Shown: one piece after another, positions 26,405-34,567 of the stretch
Numbering within the stretch: position 1 is the first letter of the stretch
Layout: each line of letters starts with the position of its first letter
DNA from: Eubacteriaceae bacterium Marseille-Q4139
Lineage (GTDB): Bacteria; Bacillota; Clostridia; Lachnospirales; Lachnospiraceae
DNA length: 64,000 bases
Reading direction: 5' to 3'
NCBI GenBank assembly: GCA_018223415.1
Contig: JAGTTQ010000001.1
Location: 1,833,865 to 1,897,864, forward strand
Position numbers and translations under genes: made by a program
The notes under the pieces: model-generated
The model's database searches: none
What the model was told of the DNA's origin: nothing
The model's input: the letters and a program-made list of their open reading frames with translations, nothing else

Positions 26405-27457
26405 ATGCTACAAGTTTTACAAACCGGAAAGGTGCTGTATGCACTGGCGGCGATCTGCGCGCTAGGGATCATCAGCAAACTACTGACGAGCAGCCTCTAC
26501 AAAAGATTGATTAAAGAAACCGGCAACATGGCGCTTACAAAGAATAAGAATTTGAAAACGCTGAAGCAAAAGACCGAGAATGTGTTCCTTATTAACCACG
26601 GGATCCGCAATACGACTGCCTACATAGAAAAACAGATATATGGATTCCGTTTCCTGAAAATTTCGCTTGATAGCTGGGATAATTTTTCCATGCAGGCGAT
26701 GATCCTGTGTTTCCTGACCGGTGGGATCGCGGCGTTTGCATCCTACTGGTACCGATGCGATTCCTATTATATCGTTCTTTACGGAGCAATGGGAATCCTT
26801 TCTGGTTTATTTATGATATTCGTGGATAACGGGGCGAACGTATCGGCGAAACGCCAGCAGCTTTCTGATTGTCTCGTGGATTATGTGGAAAATTCGCCTC
26901 ATTTTTATAGAGCCGTGGACAGGGCAGAGGATGCGGCAGAAGCGGAGAAAAAAGAAAAGCTTTCCATATTGAAACCAACGAAAGCAAAAGTGCGTGAGAT
27001 TCGTCGGGAAGAAGGAAAGACCGGAAAAGAACAGATAGAGCGGATGAGCGGGGAAGCGGAACCGTTTTTAGACGGGGATTCGGAAGATGAGGACAAAGGA
27101 AGAAAAGGACTTCTTCAGTCCGAGCGGGAGAAAGCAGGACAGAAAAAGGACGGAAAGCAGCAGGCGGAAAGGTCAGGCGGAAGATTCTCCCTGCTGTCGC
27201 GGAAGAAAGACGGAGAACGGGAATTTGCATCAGCAAATGGAAATGCTGAAATGACAGCCATGGAAAATGGGGACGAGCTGGAGAAGAGTATCCGTTATTT
27301 GAAGGAGAGCCTGGAGCAGATTGCAGCAAGCCGGGAAGCCGACAGGAAAGACGGCCTGAAAACCCAGGACAAGCAGTCGGGGGATAAGGCCAAGAGAACG
27401 CTGCATCCGGAGGAACTGAAATTGCTTGGCGAGATCCTGCAAGAGTATTTTTCTTAA
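26405..27457 (+). CDS. membrane protein of unknown function with charged C-terminal half
   Basis: About 350 residues from an ATG that follows GGGGAGCTTAAT; an in-frame ATG at 26348 has no better site. Three hydrophobic segments are seen (about 8-27, 102-120 and 128-148). The second half (about 180-330) is highly charged, rich in Lys, Glu and Gln, with EKKEKLS, KAKVREIRREEGKT and similar stretches, and is probably disordered or coiled coil. The C-terminal LHPEELKLLGEILQEYF may be a short helix. I do not recognise the family. It could be a divisome or secretion accessory protein, but nothing in the context supports a particular role. Confidence 0.7.
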   Translation: MLQVLQTGKVLYALAAICALGIISKLLTSSLYKRLIKETGNMALTKNKNLKTLKQKTENVFLINHGIRNTTAYIEKQIYGFRFLKISLDSWDNFSMQAMILCFLTGGIAAFASYWYRCDSYYIVLYGAMGILSGLFMIFVDNGANVSAKRQQLSDCLVDYVENSPHFYRAVDRAEDAAEAEKKEKLSILKPTKAKVREIRREEGKTGKEQIERMSGEAEPFLDGDSEDEDKGRKGLLQSEREKAGQKKDGKQQAERSGGRFSLLSRKKDGEREFASANGNAEMTAMENGDELEKSIRYLKESLEQIAASREADRKDGLKTQDKQSGDKAKRTLHPEELKLLGEILQEYFS

Positions 27458-27505
27458 TCTTGCAGGAAGTAAAATGGCCGGCAGCATTGTAATGCCCGGC
27501 GGCAG

Positions 27506-27630
27506 ATGGTATAATATTCACAGCGAGAATATTATACCTGCGCATTCTGGTTTCTGCGCTTGCCGCAGAAATCCAGGCGCTAAGTTCCGCCGGAGGCACC
27601 ATGGCCGCCCAGCGGACATGGTATAATAAA
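27506..27630 (+). repeat. MITE/REP-like element, copy B
   Basis: This copy begins with a perfect 12-base-arm palindrome GGTATAATATTC...GAATATTATACC, continues with the CTGGTTTCTGCG hairpin, the GTTCCGCCGGAGGCACCATGGCCGC core and ends GCGGACATGGTATAATAAAG. The stem is kept but its inner bases differ from copy A on both arms, which points to selection for pairing. It lacks the GTTCACCGCACTTT ends of copy A. It lies 38 bases before the pgi start. Confidence 0.75.
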
Positions 27631-27667
27631 GCTGTTGGAATTCGACACAAGAAAAGGAGAAGTAGCG

Positions 27668-29017
27668 ATGAGCAAAGAATTGATTTTTGATTATTCAAAG
27701 GCATCTGATTTTATCCGGGAAGAAGAAATTGTCAATATGAAAGGCACGGTTCTGGAGGCCAAAAAAGTTCTGACAGAAAAAACAGGTGCAGGAAATGATT
27801 TCCTTGGCTGGATTGATCTGCCGGTTGATTATGACAAGGAAGAGTTCAGCAGAATCAAAAAGGCGGCGGCAAAGATACAGGAAGATTCCGATGTGCTGCT
27901 GGTAATCGGAATCGGCGGTTCTTATTTGGGAGCCAGAGCAGCAATCGAGTTCTTGTCTCACAGCTTTTATAATATGCTGCCTAAGAGCAGAAGAAAAACT
28001 CCGGAAATCTATTTTGTCGGCAACAGCATCAGCAGCAAATATATGCGTGATCTTCAGGATGTGCTGGAGGGCAAAGATTTCTCCATCAACATCATTTCAA
28101 AATCCGGCACAACGACGGAGCCGGCCATCGCCTTCCGTGTATTTAAGGAAATGCTGATTTCCAAATATGGGAGAGAAGAGGCGAATAAGAGAATCTATGC
28201 GACGACGGATAAAGCAAAGGGGGCCCTTAAGAATCTGGCAACGGAAGAAGGGTATGAGTCCTTTGTCGTACCGGATGACGTGGGCGGCCGTTTCTCTGTT
28301 CTGACGGCCGTGGGACTTCTGCCGATTGCAGTCAGCGGAGCTGACATTGACGGCTTGATGGAAGGCGCAGCCCACGCGAGAACGATTGCATTGGAAGCAG
28401 AATATGAAGAGAATCCGGCCCTTTTGTATGCGGCAGTCCGCAATATCCTGCTTAGAAAAGGAAAGCAGGTTGAAATCGTAGCAAATTATGAGCCGAGCCT
28501 TCATTATGTTTCTGAATGGTGGAAACAGCTTTATGGGGAAAGTGAAGGAAAAGACCAGCGCGGAATTTTCCCGGCAGCCGTAGACCTGACAACAGATCTG
28601 CACTCCATGGGCCAGTTTATCCAGGATGGTGCGCGTATCATGTTTGAGACAGTTCTCAATGTAGAAGAATCTCCGGCAGAAATTGTATTGCAGGAAGAGG
28701 AAGTGGATACGGACGGAATGAACTATCTGGCTGGCAGGAATGTGGATTTCGTGAACAAGAGTGCCATGAACGGCACCATTCTGGCACACACGGACGGCAA
28801 CGTGCCGAACCTGATGGTGAAGATCCCGGCACAGGATGCATTCAGCCTGGGGCAGCTTTTCTATTTCTTTGAATTTGCATGCGGAATCAGCGGCTATATT
28901 TTAGGCGTGAATCCGTTTAATCAGCCTGGCGTAGAGAGCTATAAGAAAAATATGTTTGCTCTGCTTGGAAAGCCAGGCTATGAAGAAGCGCGGGAAGCGT
29001 TGTTAAAGAGGCTGTAA
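27668..29017 (+). CDS. pgi: glucose-6-phosphate isomerase
   Basis: A 449-residue glycolytic enzyme interconverting glucose-6-phosphate and fructose-6-phosphate. IGIGGSYLGARAAIEFL near 75, the SKSGTTTEPAIAFRVF phosphate-binding motif near 145, DDVGGRFSVLTAVGLLP near 205 and the Glu and His of the active site in QLYGESEGKDQ near 285 are present. Length matches the short bacterial form (about 450). The ATG follows AAAAGGAGAAGTAGC. An extended -10 box (TGGTATAAT) from repeat copy B lies about 50 bases upstream and could be its promoter. Confidence 0.97.
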   Translation: MSKELIFDYSKASDFIREEEIVNMKGTVLEAKKVLTEKTGAGNDFLGWIDLPVDYDKEEFSRIKKAAAKIQEDSDVLLVIGIGGSYLGARAAIEFLSHSFYNMLPKSRRKTPEIYFVGNSISSKYMRDLQDVLEGKDFSINIISKSGTTTEPAIAFRVFKEMLISKYGREEANKRIYATTDKAKGALKNLATEEGYESFVVPDDVGGRFSVLTAVGLLPIAVSGADIDGLMEGAAHARTIALEAEYEENPALLYAAVRNILLRKGKQVEIVANYEPSLHYVSEWWKQLYGESEGKDQRGIFPAAVDLTTDLHSMGQFIQDGARIMFETVLNVEESPAEIVLQEEEVDTDGMNYLAGRNVDFVNKSAMNGTILAHTDGNVPNLMVKIPAQDAFSLGQLFYFFEFACGISGYILGVNPFNQPGVESYKKNMFALLGKPGYEEAREALLKRL

Positions 29018-29028
29018 TTGTAAATAAA

Positions 29029-29080
29029 GGAGCCGTTGCAAAATAGATGAGTAATCATCTATGGAGCAGCGGCTCCTTTT
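29029..29080 (+). terminator. hairpin at the left IS end / pgi terminator
   Basis: GGAGCCGTTGC pairs with GCAGCGGCTCC and an inner AGATGA pairs with TCATCT; a run of six or more T follows. It stands 11 bases after the pgi stop codon. Confidence 0.75.
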
Positions 29081-29140
29081 TTATGCCCTGAAAACAGAAA
29101 ACGGACCCTGAAGAGCCCGTAATCCATGGTATAATAAGAT

Positions 29141-30745
29141 ATGACCAGTAAATTAAAATACCATAAAAATTATACCGAATTCGGTGAGCCTTATCAACTG
29201 GTTTTGCCATTAAATTTGGAAGGTTTGGTTCCTGATGATGATTCTGTTCGACTGCTGAGCCACGAATTGGAGGATTTAGATTACAGCTTGCTGTATCAGG
29301 CTTACTCTGCCAAAGGCAGAAATCCGGCAGTGGACCCAAAGACCATGTTCAAGATCCTGACTTATGCCTATTCCCAGAACATCTATTCATCCAGAAAAAT
29401 TGAAACCGCATGCAGACGCGACATCAACTTTATGTGGCTGCTTGCCGGACAAAAAGCACCGGATCACAGCACCATTGCCCGTTTCCGAACCGGTTTTCTG
29501 GCAGATGCCTGTGAAAATCTGTTCTACCAGATGGTCTGCCGCCTGGAAGCAAGCGGAGAATTATCAAAAGAAACCGTATTTATTGATGGGACAAAACTGG
29601 AAGCCTGTGCCAATAAATATACCTTCGTCTGGAAGAAATCGGTGGGGAAATGGGAAGCAAAGATGTACGAACGGATTCAGGAGGCAGTCTGTCTTCTGAA
29701 CCAGGATTATATCTGCGGGTTCCATGTGGGAGAGGAAAGCCGTACCCAGGATCTTCAGGAAATCTGCCGGTTTCTGGAAGAACGATGCCGTCTGGATGGG
29801 ACGATTTTGGTACATGGAAGAGGAAAACGCAAAAGCCGGAATCAAAAATATCTGGAACTGTTCCGCCGGTTTCTGGAACGCCAGACGATCTATGACTGGC
29901 ATACAGCTAGTTTCCAGGGCCGGAATAACTACTGCAAGACGGATCCGGATGCCACTTTTATGCACATGAAGGATGATCATATGAGGAATGCCCAGCTGAA
30001 ACCTGGATATAACGTCCAGATCGCAGTGGACAGCGAATACATTGTGGCAGCTGGGATTTTTCAGGATCGGAATGATGTATGGACACTGGTGCCGTTTCTG
30101 AAAAACATGGAAGTGAACCTGGGATTTCGATATCCCAGTGTGACTGCGGATTCGGGGTATGAAAGCGAAGAGGCTTATGAATATCTGAAAAGCCAGGGTC
30201 AGATCCCTTACATCAAACCGCAGACCTACGAAAAATGGAAAAAGAGAAGTTTTAAGAAAGACATCAGCAAACGGGAAAATATGGCGTATAAGGAAGAGAC
30301 AGACACCTACACCTGCCATGCAGGAAAAACACTGAGAGAAGTGTTTAAAAAGAAGCAGAAAAGCAAAAGCGGCTATCCGTCCGAGGTAACAGTATATGAA
30401 TGTGAGGATTGCGGCGGATGTCCGTATAAGAAAAAATGTACGAGGGCAAAGGGAAATAAGAGGCTGTATCTTTCCAAAAACTTTTTGAAAAAGCGTCGGG
30501 AATCTTATGAGAACATCATAAGCGAAAAAGGGATCCAGTATCGGACAAACCGTTCGATTCAAGTAGAAGGAGCCTTTGGGGTGTTGAAAAACGATTATGA
30601 ATTCCAGAGATTTCTGCTGAGAGGGAAAACGAAGGTAAAACTGGAGATCCTTCTGCTGTGCCTGGGGTATAATCTGAATAAATTGCATGCTAAGATCCAA
30701 AATGGCCGGACAGGAAGCCATCTGTTTGAAGTAAAAACTGCATAG
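29141..30745 (+). CDS. IS1182-family transposase
   Basis: A 534-residue DDE transposase. The N-terminal domain (YQLVLPLNLEGLVPDDDSVR, then RNPAVDPKTMFKILTYAYSQ and KAPDHSTIARFRTGF) is the DUF772-type domain of IS1182/IS5-like enzymes. VFIDGTKLEACANKYTFVW near 148 carries the first catalytic Asp, VTADSGYESEEAYEYL near 335 the second, and SIQVEGAFGVLKNDY near 480 the Glu. A CEDCGGCPYKKKCT zinc-binding motif precedes it. The gene is intact, so the element may be active. The ATG follows an extended -10 box TGGTATAAT very closely. Confidence 0.95.
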   Translation: MTSKLKYHKNYTEFGEPYQLVLPLNLEGLVPDDDSVRLLSHELEDLDYSLLYQAYSAKGRNPAVDPKTMFKILTYAYSQNIYSSRKIETACRRDINFMWLLAGQKAPDHSTIARFRTGFLADACENLFYQMVCRLEASGELSKETVFIDGTKLEACANKYTFVWKKSVGKWEAKMYERIQEAVCLLNQDYICGFHVGEESRTQDLQEICRFLEERCRLDGTILVHGRGKRKSRNQKYLELFRRFLERQTIYDWHTASFQGRNNYCKTDPDATFMHMKDDHMRNAQLKPGYNVQIAVDSEYIVAAGIFQDRNDVWTLVPFLKNMEVNLGFRYPSVTADSGYESEEAYEYLKSQGQIPYIKPQTYEKWKKRSFKKDISKRENMAYKEETDTYTCHAGKTLREVFKKKQKSKSGYPSEVTVYECEDCGGCPYKKKCTRAKGNKRLYLSKNFLKKRRESYENIISEKGIQYRTNRSIQVEGAFGVLKNDYEFQRFLLRGKTKVKLEILLLCLGYNLNKLHAKIQNGRTGSHLFEVKTA

Positions 30746-30783
30746 AAAAATCATAAAACCGAAAGGTTTTATTAAAGTACGGC

Positions 30784-30831
30784 AAAAATCCGGCGATCTG
30801 CTCTGAAACCAGAGGGAGCGCCGGATTTTTT
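30784..30831 (+). terminator. terminator inside the IS, after the transposase gene
   Basis: AAAAATCCGGCG pairs with CGCCGGATTTTTT around an inner CTCT/AGAG stem, ending in six T residues. Confidence 0.8.
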
Positions 30832-30899
30832 GCTGTAACGAGCGGAAGTGCCGCTCAATCATCTATTTTGATGATTTTGCGACACTCCCTTTTCTGTCG

Positions 30900-31928
30900 T
30901 TAGTCGTTTTTTTCTTCTGTGCCGGCAACAAGACGGTCAAAATCACTTTGATACAGACGATCTTGAATGACACGGTACTGCTCAAATTCACTTTCTGCAA
31001 AGGTTTTTGCGATTGCGGCTGTAACTTTACCTTTGTTTTGTAAGACTTCCGCATCGTTGAATTGCAGGAATGCATCCAGTTTGGAAGCCCAATCTGCCAT
31101 CGTCATGGGAATATGCCGACGTGCCTGTCTTGTAGCGTAGTCCAAATACATCGTAACGATTTCGTTAAGCTCCTGTATTTCACCCTTGGATAAGTAATTT
31201 TTTGCAATCGACACATCTGCTTTTACGATTTTTCCATCAGGAGCGTTGCGCCATGAGGTTAATCCCATATGTTTTTTTGTGTGGTCTGCTCTTGCTACAA
31301 TGACTTCCGCTGCGGTATTTCTGTGAACGGCATAGTGCATCTTATTCTGTACTGTCGCAAAGAAATCTTTCGTGATTTGGCTATCAAAGGAATAATCGAC
31401 GGCAGTAGCATAGATGTCTGTAATCTTTTGATAGAAACGGCGCTCACTGGCTCGAATCTCTTGTATCTCAGAAATTAAGTGATCAAAATAATCCTCATCG
31501 AAGATTTGACCGTTAATCAATCTGCTCTTATCTAAAACATACCCTTGCTTCGTAAAGGTATCCAGCACTTTTGTTGCCCATTGCCTGAATTGTGTTGCCC
31601 TGCCGGAGTTTACACGGTAGCCAACGGCAATTATGGCAGATAGCGAATAAAACTTATATTGATAGGTTTTTCCGTTATCCGCAACTTGTGCAAAATTTGC
31701 ACAAGTTGATTCCTCGGACAATTCGCCGCTTTCATAGATGTTTTTCAAATGTTTTGTGACAACGCTTCTGTCTACATCGAAAAGCTGTCCAATCGCTTTT
31801 TGTGTCAGCCATACATCATGATCCTGAACACGAACTTCAATACCATCCTCGTGGGCATCCTTTGTAAAGACAAGAAAATCCACCGTGCTGTTTCGGATCT
31901 GCAACTTTGTATTCTTGTTTTCAGCCAT
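30900..31928 (-). CDS. RhuM family protein
   Basis: A 342-residue cytoplasmic protein. The N-terminal half has DVWLTQKAIGQLFDVDRSVVTKHL (about 33-57), then YKFYSLSAIIAVGYRVNSGRATQFRQWAT (about 91-120), which define the RhuM family. RhuM was first named in Salmonella pathogenicity island 3; its function is not established, and relatives lie mostly in mobile elements and defence islands. The HTH-like N-terminus suggests DNA binding. The IS right end lies directly after its stop codon. Fragments of a zinc-finger gene lie 17 bases upstream on the same strand. Confidence 0.88.
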   Translation of the reverse strand: MAENKNTKLQIRNSTVDFLVFTKDAHEDGIEVRVQDHDVWLTQKAIGQLFDVDRSVVTKHLKNIYESGELSEESTCANFAQVADNGKTYQYKFYSLSAIIAVGYRVNSGRATQFRQWATKVLDTFTKQGYVLDKSRLINGQIFDEDYFDHLISEIQEIRASERRFYQKITDIYATAVDYSFDSQITKDFFATVQNKMHYAVHRNTAAEVIVARADHTKKHMGLTSWRNAPDGKIVKADVSIAKNYLSKGEIQELNEIVTMYLDYATRQARRHIPMTMADWASKLDAFLQFNDAEVLQNKGKVTAAIAKTFAESEFEQYRVIQDRLYQSDFDRLVAGTEEKND

Positions 31929-31945
31929 TATGTATCACCATCCAA

Positions 31946-32167
31946 TCATTCCTTATCGGAGCTGTTTTTTCTCGCTCTACTTTTATAAACATTATGCTTA
32001 TTCTTGCACTGAGGGCTGCAAAACACAGCACTTGGTCTGCTTGCGACAAAGGCTTTGGTACAATGCCTGCAAAGCTTAATCGGGTTTTCGCTATCGGTCA
32101 GCATAAAGCTGAACATCATCTGCCGGGTTTTATCGTTCAGGGTATCATAATCTTCATGTATTGTAAC
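31946..32167 (-). pseudogene. remnant encoding a C-terminal zinc-finger fragment
   Basis: A minus-strand frame of about 73 codons bounded upstream by a stop and without a credible start codon. It encodes YDTLNDKTRQMMFSFMLTDSE, then LCRHCTKAFVASRPSAVFC and PQCKNKHNVYKSRARK, a Cys-x2-Cys ... Cys-x3-Cys zinc finger followed by a basic tail. This is the C-terminal part of a larger protein of the kind found in clostridial conjugative elements. The 5' part is missing. It could also be a short intact gene starting at an internal Met, which I consider less likely. Confidence 0.45.
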
Positions 32168-32240
32168 CTAGATAACTTCAATTTATATTATCCATTATAC
32201 GATTTCTTTTCCCATGAATCAATCTCCGTCATATTTTCTT

Positions 32241-32861
32241 CTAAAAATCTTTCTCTAATAAGGTCATTAGTGGCTGCTTTTCCAGCGCATCGTTCAGCGC
32301 ATCCGGGAAAAAGAGTTCATTGGCAGATGTCCCGTAATCAAGAGGAACATCATCACCGCTTCTGCTGGGTTCATGATAGCGTTCTCTGCGCTCCCGGTTG
32401 GCGTCTAGCCTGTCCCACCATGCAATCACATTTTCAAACGCCCGCTGTGTTCTGGCGGAATCCTCCAATCGTACAAGGGCTTCTGCTCGCAGCTCTCGTT
32501 TGAGTTTCTTACGTTCTGGTTCTTCCTCGTCAGTACCATCCTCAAAAGGATGTTCCTCGGCATCAGCTTCCAGTTCTTCGATGAGTTGTTCGTCTTTTTC
32601 GATCTGCCGCATGGCTTGTTCGGATAATTCGGTTTCTTTGGTATCCGTATTATTGTCAGCAAGAACAACTTGGTTCTTCCGTTTCCTTCGCTTCTTTTCG
32701 GGAAGATCGTCAGCGGGTTCTTCTTCGTCATCGACCCAAAGGGCATTTTCTTCGTCATCGACTATGTAATCGGAATCGTCCGCATCATATTCATCTTCAT
32801 AGTCAGTATCTTCCTCATAAAAGCTGTCATGTTTATATCTTTCGGGATCGTCGAACACCAC
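32241..32861 (-). CDS. acidic hypothetical protein of a mobile element
   Basis: About 207 residues starting from GTG; GAAGGGAGG stands five bases upstream, and a neighbouring GTG three bases later is equally possible. The first 60 residues are extremely acidic (YEEDTDYEDEYDADD), then a basic PEKKRRKRKN patch, an acidic coiled coil (about 80-125), and a C-terminal AFENVIAWWDRLDANRERRERYHEP segment. I recognise the general type from Firmicutes integrative elements but know no function. The bipolar charge suggests a partner-binding or DNA-mimic role, which is inference. Confidence 0.65.
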   Translation of the reverse strand: MVFDDPERYKHDSFYEEDTDYEDEYDADDSDYIVDDEENALWVDDEEEPADDLPEKKRRKRKNQVVLADNNTDTKETELSEQAMRQIEKDEQLIEELEADAEEHPFEDGTDEEEPERKKLKRELRAEALVRLEDSARTQRAFENVIAWWDRLDANRERRERYHEPSRSGDDVPLDYGTSANELFFPDALNDALEKQPLMTLLEKDF

Positions 32862-33346
32862 AGACACCTCCCTTCAAAAATATTTTTGAAAATTTCTTGG
32901 ATTCTCCGTAAAAACAGTTCCGCTAAGTACCCTGTATTTCTCCTATTAGTGAGTAGGTAATTTATTTTGTCTATTATTAGATTACAAAAGCAGATGTTGG
33001 AGGAATGCGCTCGCCGGAACAGACTTCCGAACCCCACCCACTTCACTTATGATAGTATTTCTGGAACCCGCTTTAACCGGCCCGGTTTTCTGGGATAACT
33101 CCGACCGCTGCAAAGGATGTAAAGTACATGGACATGAGAGCTATGCGGGAAGAACCTAAAGCGGTGGAACAGTTGAAAAGGCCGCCGACCACCTTGCCAG
33201 CCAGGAACAGAACAGACCAAAGACCGGGAGTCGGAGCGGTAAAGACTGCGGCGTTTCAGTACCTCCTGCGAAGGGCGTCGCGTTTCACGAAGTACCCTTG
33301 TACAGAAAAACCGCCGTACAGGTTTCCCCATACGGCGGCAATCCGC
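32862..33346. other. 485-base region with decayed coding sequence
   Basis: The part after about 33060 has GC-rich, codon-like sequence in plus frames (for example 33128-33430), but with stops and no ribosome site; it reads like a decayed piece of a mobilisation gene. The left part (32880-32990) is AT-rich and shows no gene. Confidence 0.4.
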
Positions 33347-33637
33347 TCATTTATCGAACAAGTCGCTGTGCGTCCCGGTGCGAGCCAGTGTCAGCACCAG
33401 CACATCATCTTCAATACGGTAGATGAGTAGCCAGTCTGGGAGAATGTGACATTCCCGGTGGCCTACCCAATCGCCGGACAAATCATGATCGCGGTTTTTT
33501 TCTGGTAGCGGTTGGCCCATTGCAAGCAACGCCACCACCTGTTCCAGCAATTCGATTTTCAGACCGCGCTTGATTGCCCGTTTGTAGTCCTTTTTAAAAC
33601 TCGTCGTGTACTTGACAGTGTACTTTGTTTTCCTCAT
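33347..33637 (-). CDS. YafQ/RelE-type toxin
   Basis: A 96-residue basic protein: KYTTSFKKDYKRAIKRGLKIELL at the N-terminus, LLAMGQPLPEKNRDHDLSGDW in the middle, and HILPDWLLIYRIEDD with LTLARTGTHSDLF at the end. This is the YafQ branch of RelE ribosome-dependent mRNA interferases, with the conserved HxLxGxW-type segment and final His-Ser-Asp-Leu-Phe. It starts inside the last codons of the antitoxin gene (four-base overlap). It appears intact. Confidence 0.93.
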   Translation of the reverse strand: MRKTKYTVKYTTSFKKDYKRAIKRGLKIELLEQVVALLAMGQPLPEKNRDHDLSGDWVGHRECHILPDWLLIYRIEDDVLVLTLARTGTHSDLFDK

Positions 33638-33912
33638 CTTTTCAGGTCAGCAAACAACTCGTCTAGGTCATTGTAACCCTTTACGGACGAGTCTTTTGCA
33701 ATCCTTTCCGCTTCCAGCATGGCAGCAAGCGTTTCTTTGTTGGGCTGTTCCAGTTTCACTTCAAAGGGAATACCGCCTTCACGAAGGGACTGGCGCACAA
33801 AGATGTTGAACGCCGTAGACAAATTCATGCCGAGTTCCGCAAACAGGGCATCGGCCTGTGCTTTCAAATCCGCGTCCATGCGGATACTGATGTTTGTGGT
33901 ATTTCCAGCCAT
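33634..33912 (-). CDS. RelB/DinJ-family antitoxin
   Basis: A 92-residue protein. TTNISIRMDADLKAQADALFAELGMNLSTAFNIF is the ribbon-helix-helix DNA-binding N-terminus of DinJ; the C-terminal half (about 55-92) wraps the toxin. It precedes and overlaps the toxin gene. RelB/DinJ proteins repress their own promoter, which should lie between 33913 and about 33990. The ATG follows AAAGGGGTTGATGAT. Confidence 0.93.
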   Translation of the reverse strand: MAGNTTNISIRMDADLKAQADALFAELGMNLSTAFNIFVRQSLREGGIPFEVKLEQPNKETLAAMLEAERIAKDSSVKGYNDLDELFADLKR

Positions 33913-34033
33913 ATCATCAACCCCTTTCTGCTGGCACTTTTAGTATATGCTATTTGCACGAAGAAAACAATACTATGCACGAAAATTTAATTCTAAATTC
34001 ATCAAAAGAGATCATTGCTTGGGTAAATAGCAA

Positions 34034-34150
34034 TCTGAGAGTCCCGTTTGTAATCCAAGAATCTCTTTTTGTAATTTAAAATCCTGTTTTGTAAGTGAGA
34101 TTCCCATTTTGTAAATGAAACTCCCGTTTTGTAAGCGAGATTCCCAGATT
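34034..34150 (+). repeat. 20-bp iteron-like tandem array
   Basis: The tetramer GTAA recurs at 34050, 34071, 34091, 34111 and 34131, and the units share a consensus TGAGATTCCCGTTTTGTAAG. Periods are 21, 20, 20 and 20 bases, two helical turns. Five to six copies are visible, the outer ones degenerate. Arrays of this form are binding sites for replication initiators or partition proteins; no such gene lies in the window. Confidence 0.75.
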
Positions 34151-34350
34151 TTCATTCACACATAGATATAGAATAATACGTTCAGCAGTAAGTTTCTGGG
34201 CGGAAGAATAAGTCTGTTTTGGACAGATGAAAGATAGAAAATGTGAGCCGCCGCGTCTAAAGTGTTAAAATAGTTCACCAATAGTTCACCAGCGTGGTAG
34301 GATCATAAAAAATATGCAGTGTTTATCAGGCTTTCAGGGATATTCGCTCT

Positions 34351-34394
34351 GGGTCTGCAACACCCTTATCACCGGTTCAAATCCGGTCGTCGCC
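34351..34394 (+). pseudogene. 3' half of a tRNA-Cys gene (integration scar)
   Basis: GGGT-CTGCAAC-ACCC can form an anticodon stem and seven-base loop with a GCA anticodon; TTATC, then ACCGG-TTCAAAT-CCGGT is a complete T arm, and CGTCGCC is the 3' acceptor strand of a tRNA-Cys. No matching GGCGACG or D arm exists upstream. The 5' half is therefore replaced by other sequence, as expected at one end of an element integrated at a tRNA 3' end. Confidence 0.65.
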
Positions 34395-34400
34395 TCTTTG

Positions 34401-34430
34401 AGGAATCACAGGAATGTGGTTCCTTTTTTC
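34401..34430 (+). terminator. terminator after the tRNA-Cys fragment
   Basis: AGGAATCACA pairs with TGTGGTTCCT around GGAA, followed by six T residues. Confidence 0.8.
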
Positions 34431-34532
34431 TTTTGAAAAAAGAATGATTTATTCAGCGAGCCATCTCTATATCTCTAAATACGCCTTTTCTTCCTCCCAT
34501 GTTCATATCCCGCAAAGAACGCGCCTCTCATA

Positions 34533-34561
34533 TTGACAGCTCTCTCCCCTATCTGTATAAT
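34533..34561 (+). promoter_or_regulatory. consensus sigma-A promoter upstream of the AI-2E gene
   Basis: A perfect TTGACA, a 17-base spacer and a perfect TATAAT. Transcription should begin near 34568, about 230 bases before the coding start. Confidence 0.85.
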
Positions 34562-34567
34562 GTCCCT

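Larger units (their letters stand above)
29029..30888 (+). mobile_element. IS1182-family insertion sequence
   Basis: The ends GGAGCCGTTGCAAAATAGATGA (left) and, read inward on the other strand, GGGAGTGTCGCAAAATCATCA (right) are imperfect inverted repeats around one intact transposase gene. Total length is about 1.86 kb, normal for IS1182. The left end folds into a long hairpin followed by T residues, so it can also terminate pgi transcription. The right end sits 11 bases from the 3' end of the RhuM-like gene. No target-site duplication was found by eye. Confidence 0.8.

Noticed and set aside
29564..30862. 432-codon minus-strand frame opposite the transposase gene
   Set aside because: Shadow of the intact IS1182 transposase; no supporting signals.
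33128..33430. 100-codon plus-strand frame
   Set aside because: No ribosome site, and it overlaps the 3' end of the toxin gene on the other strand; it looks like decayed coding sequence.
34034..34150. CRISPR array
   Set aside because: Units are 20 bases with no spacers between them; the pattern is iteron-like.
34351..34394. functional tRNA-Cys gene
   Set aside because: There is no 5' acceptor strand, D arm or complete cloverleaf; only the 3' half is present.
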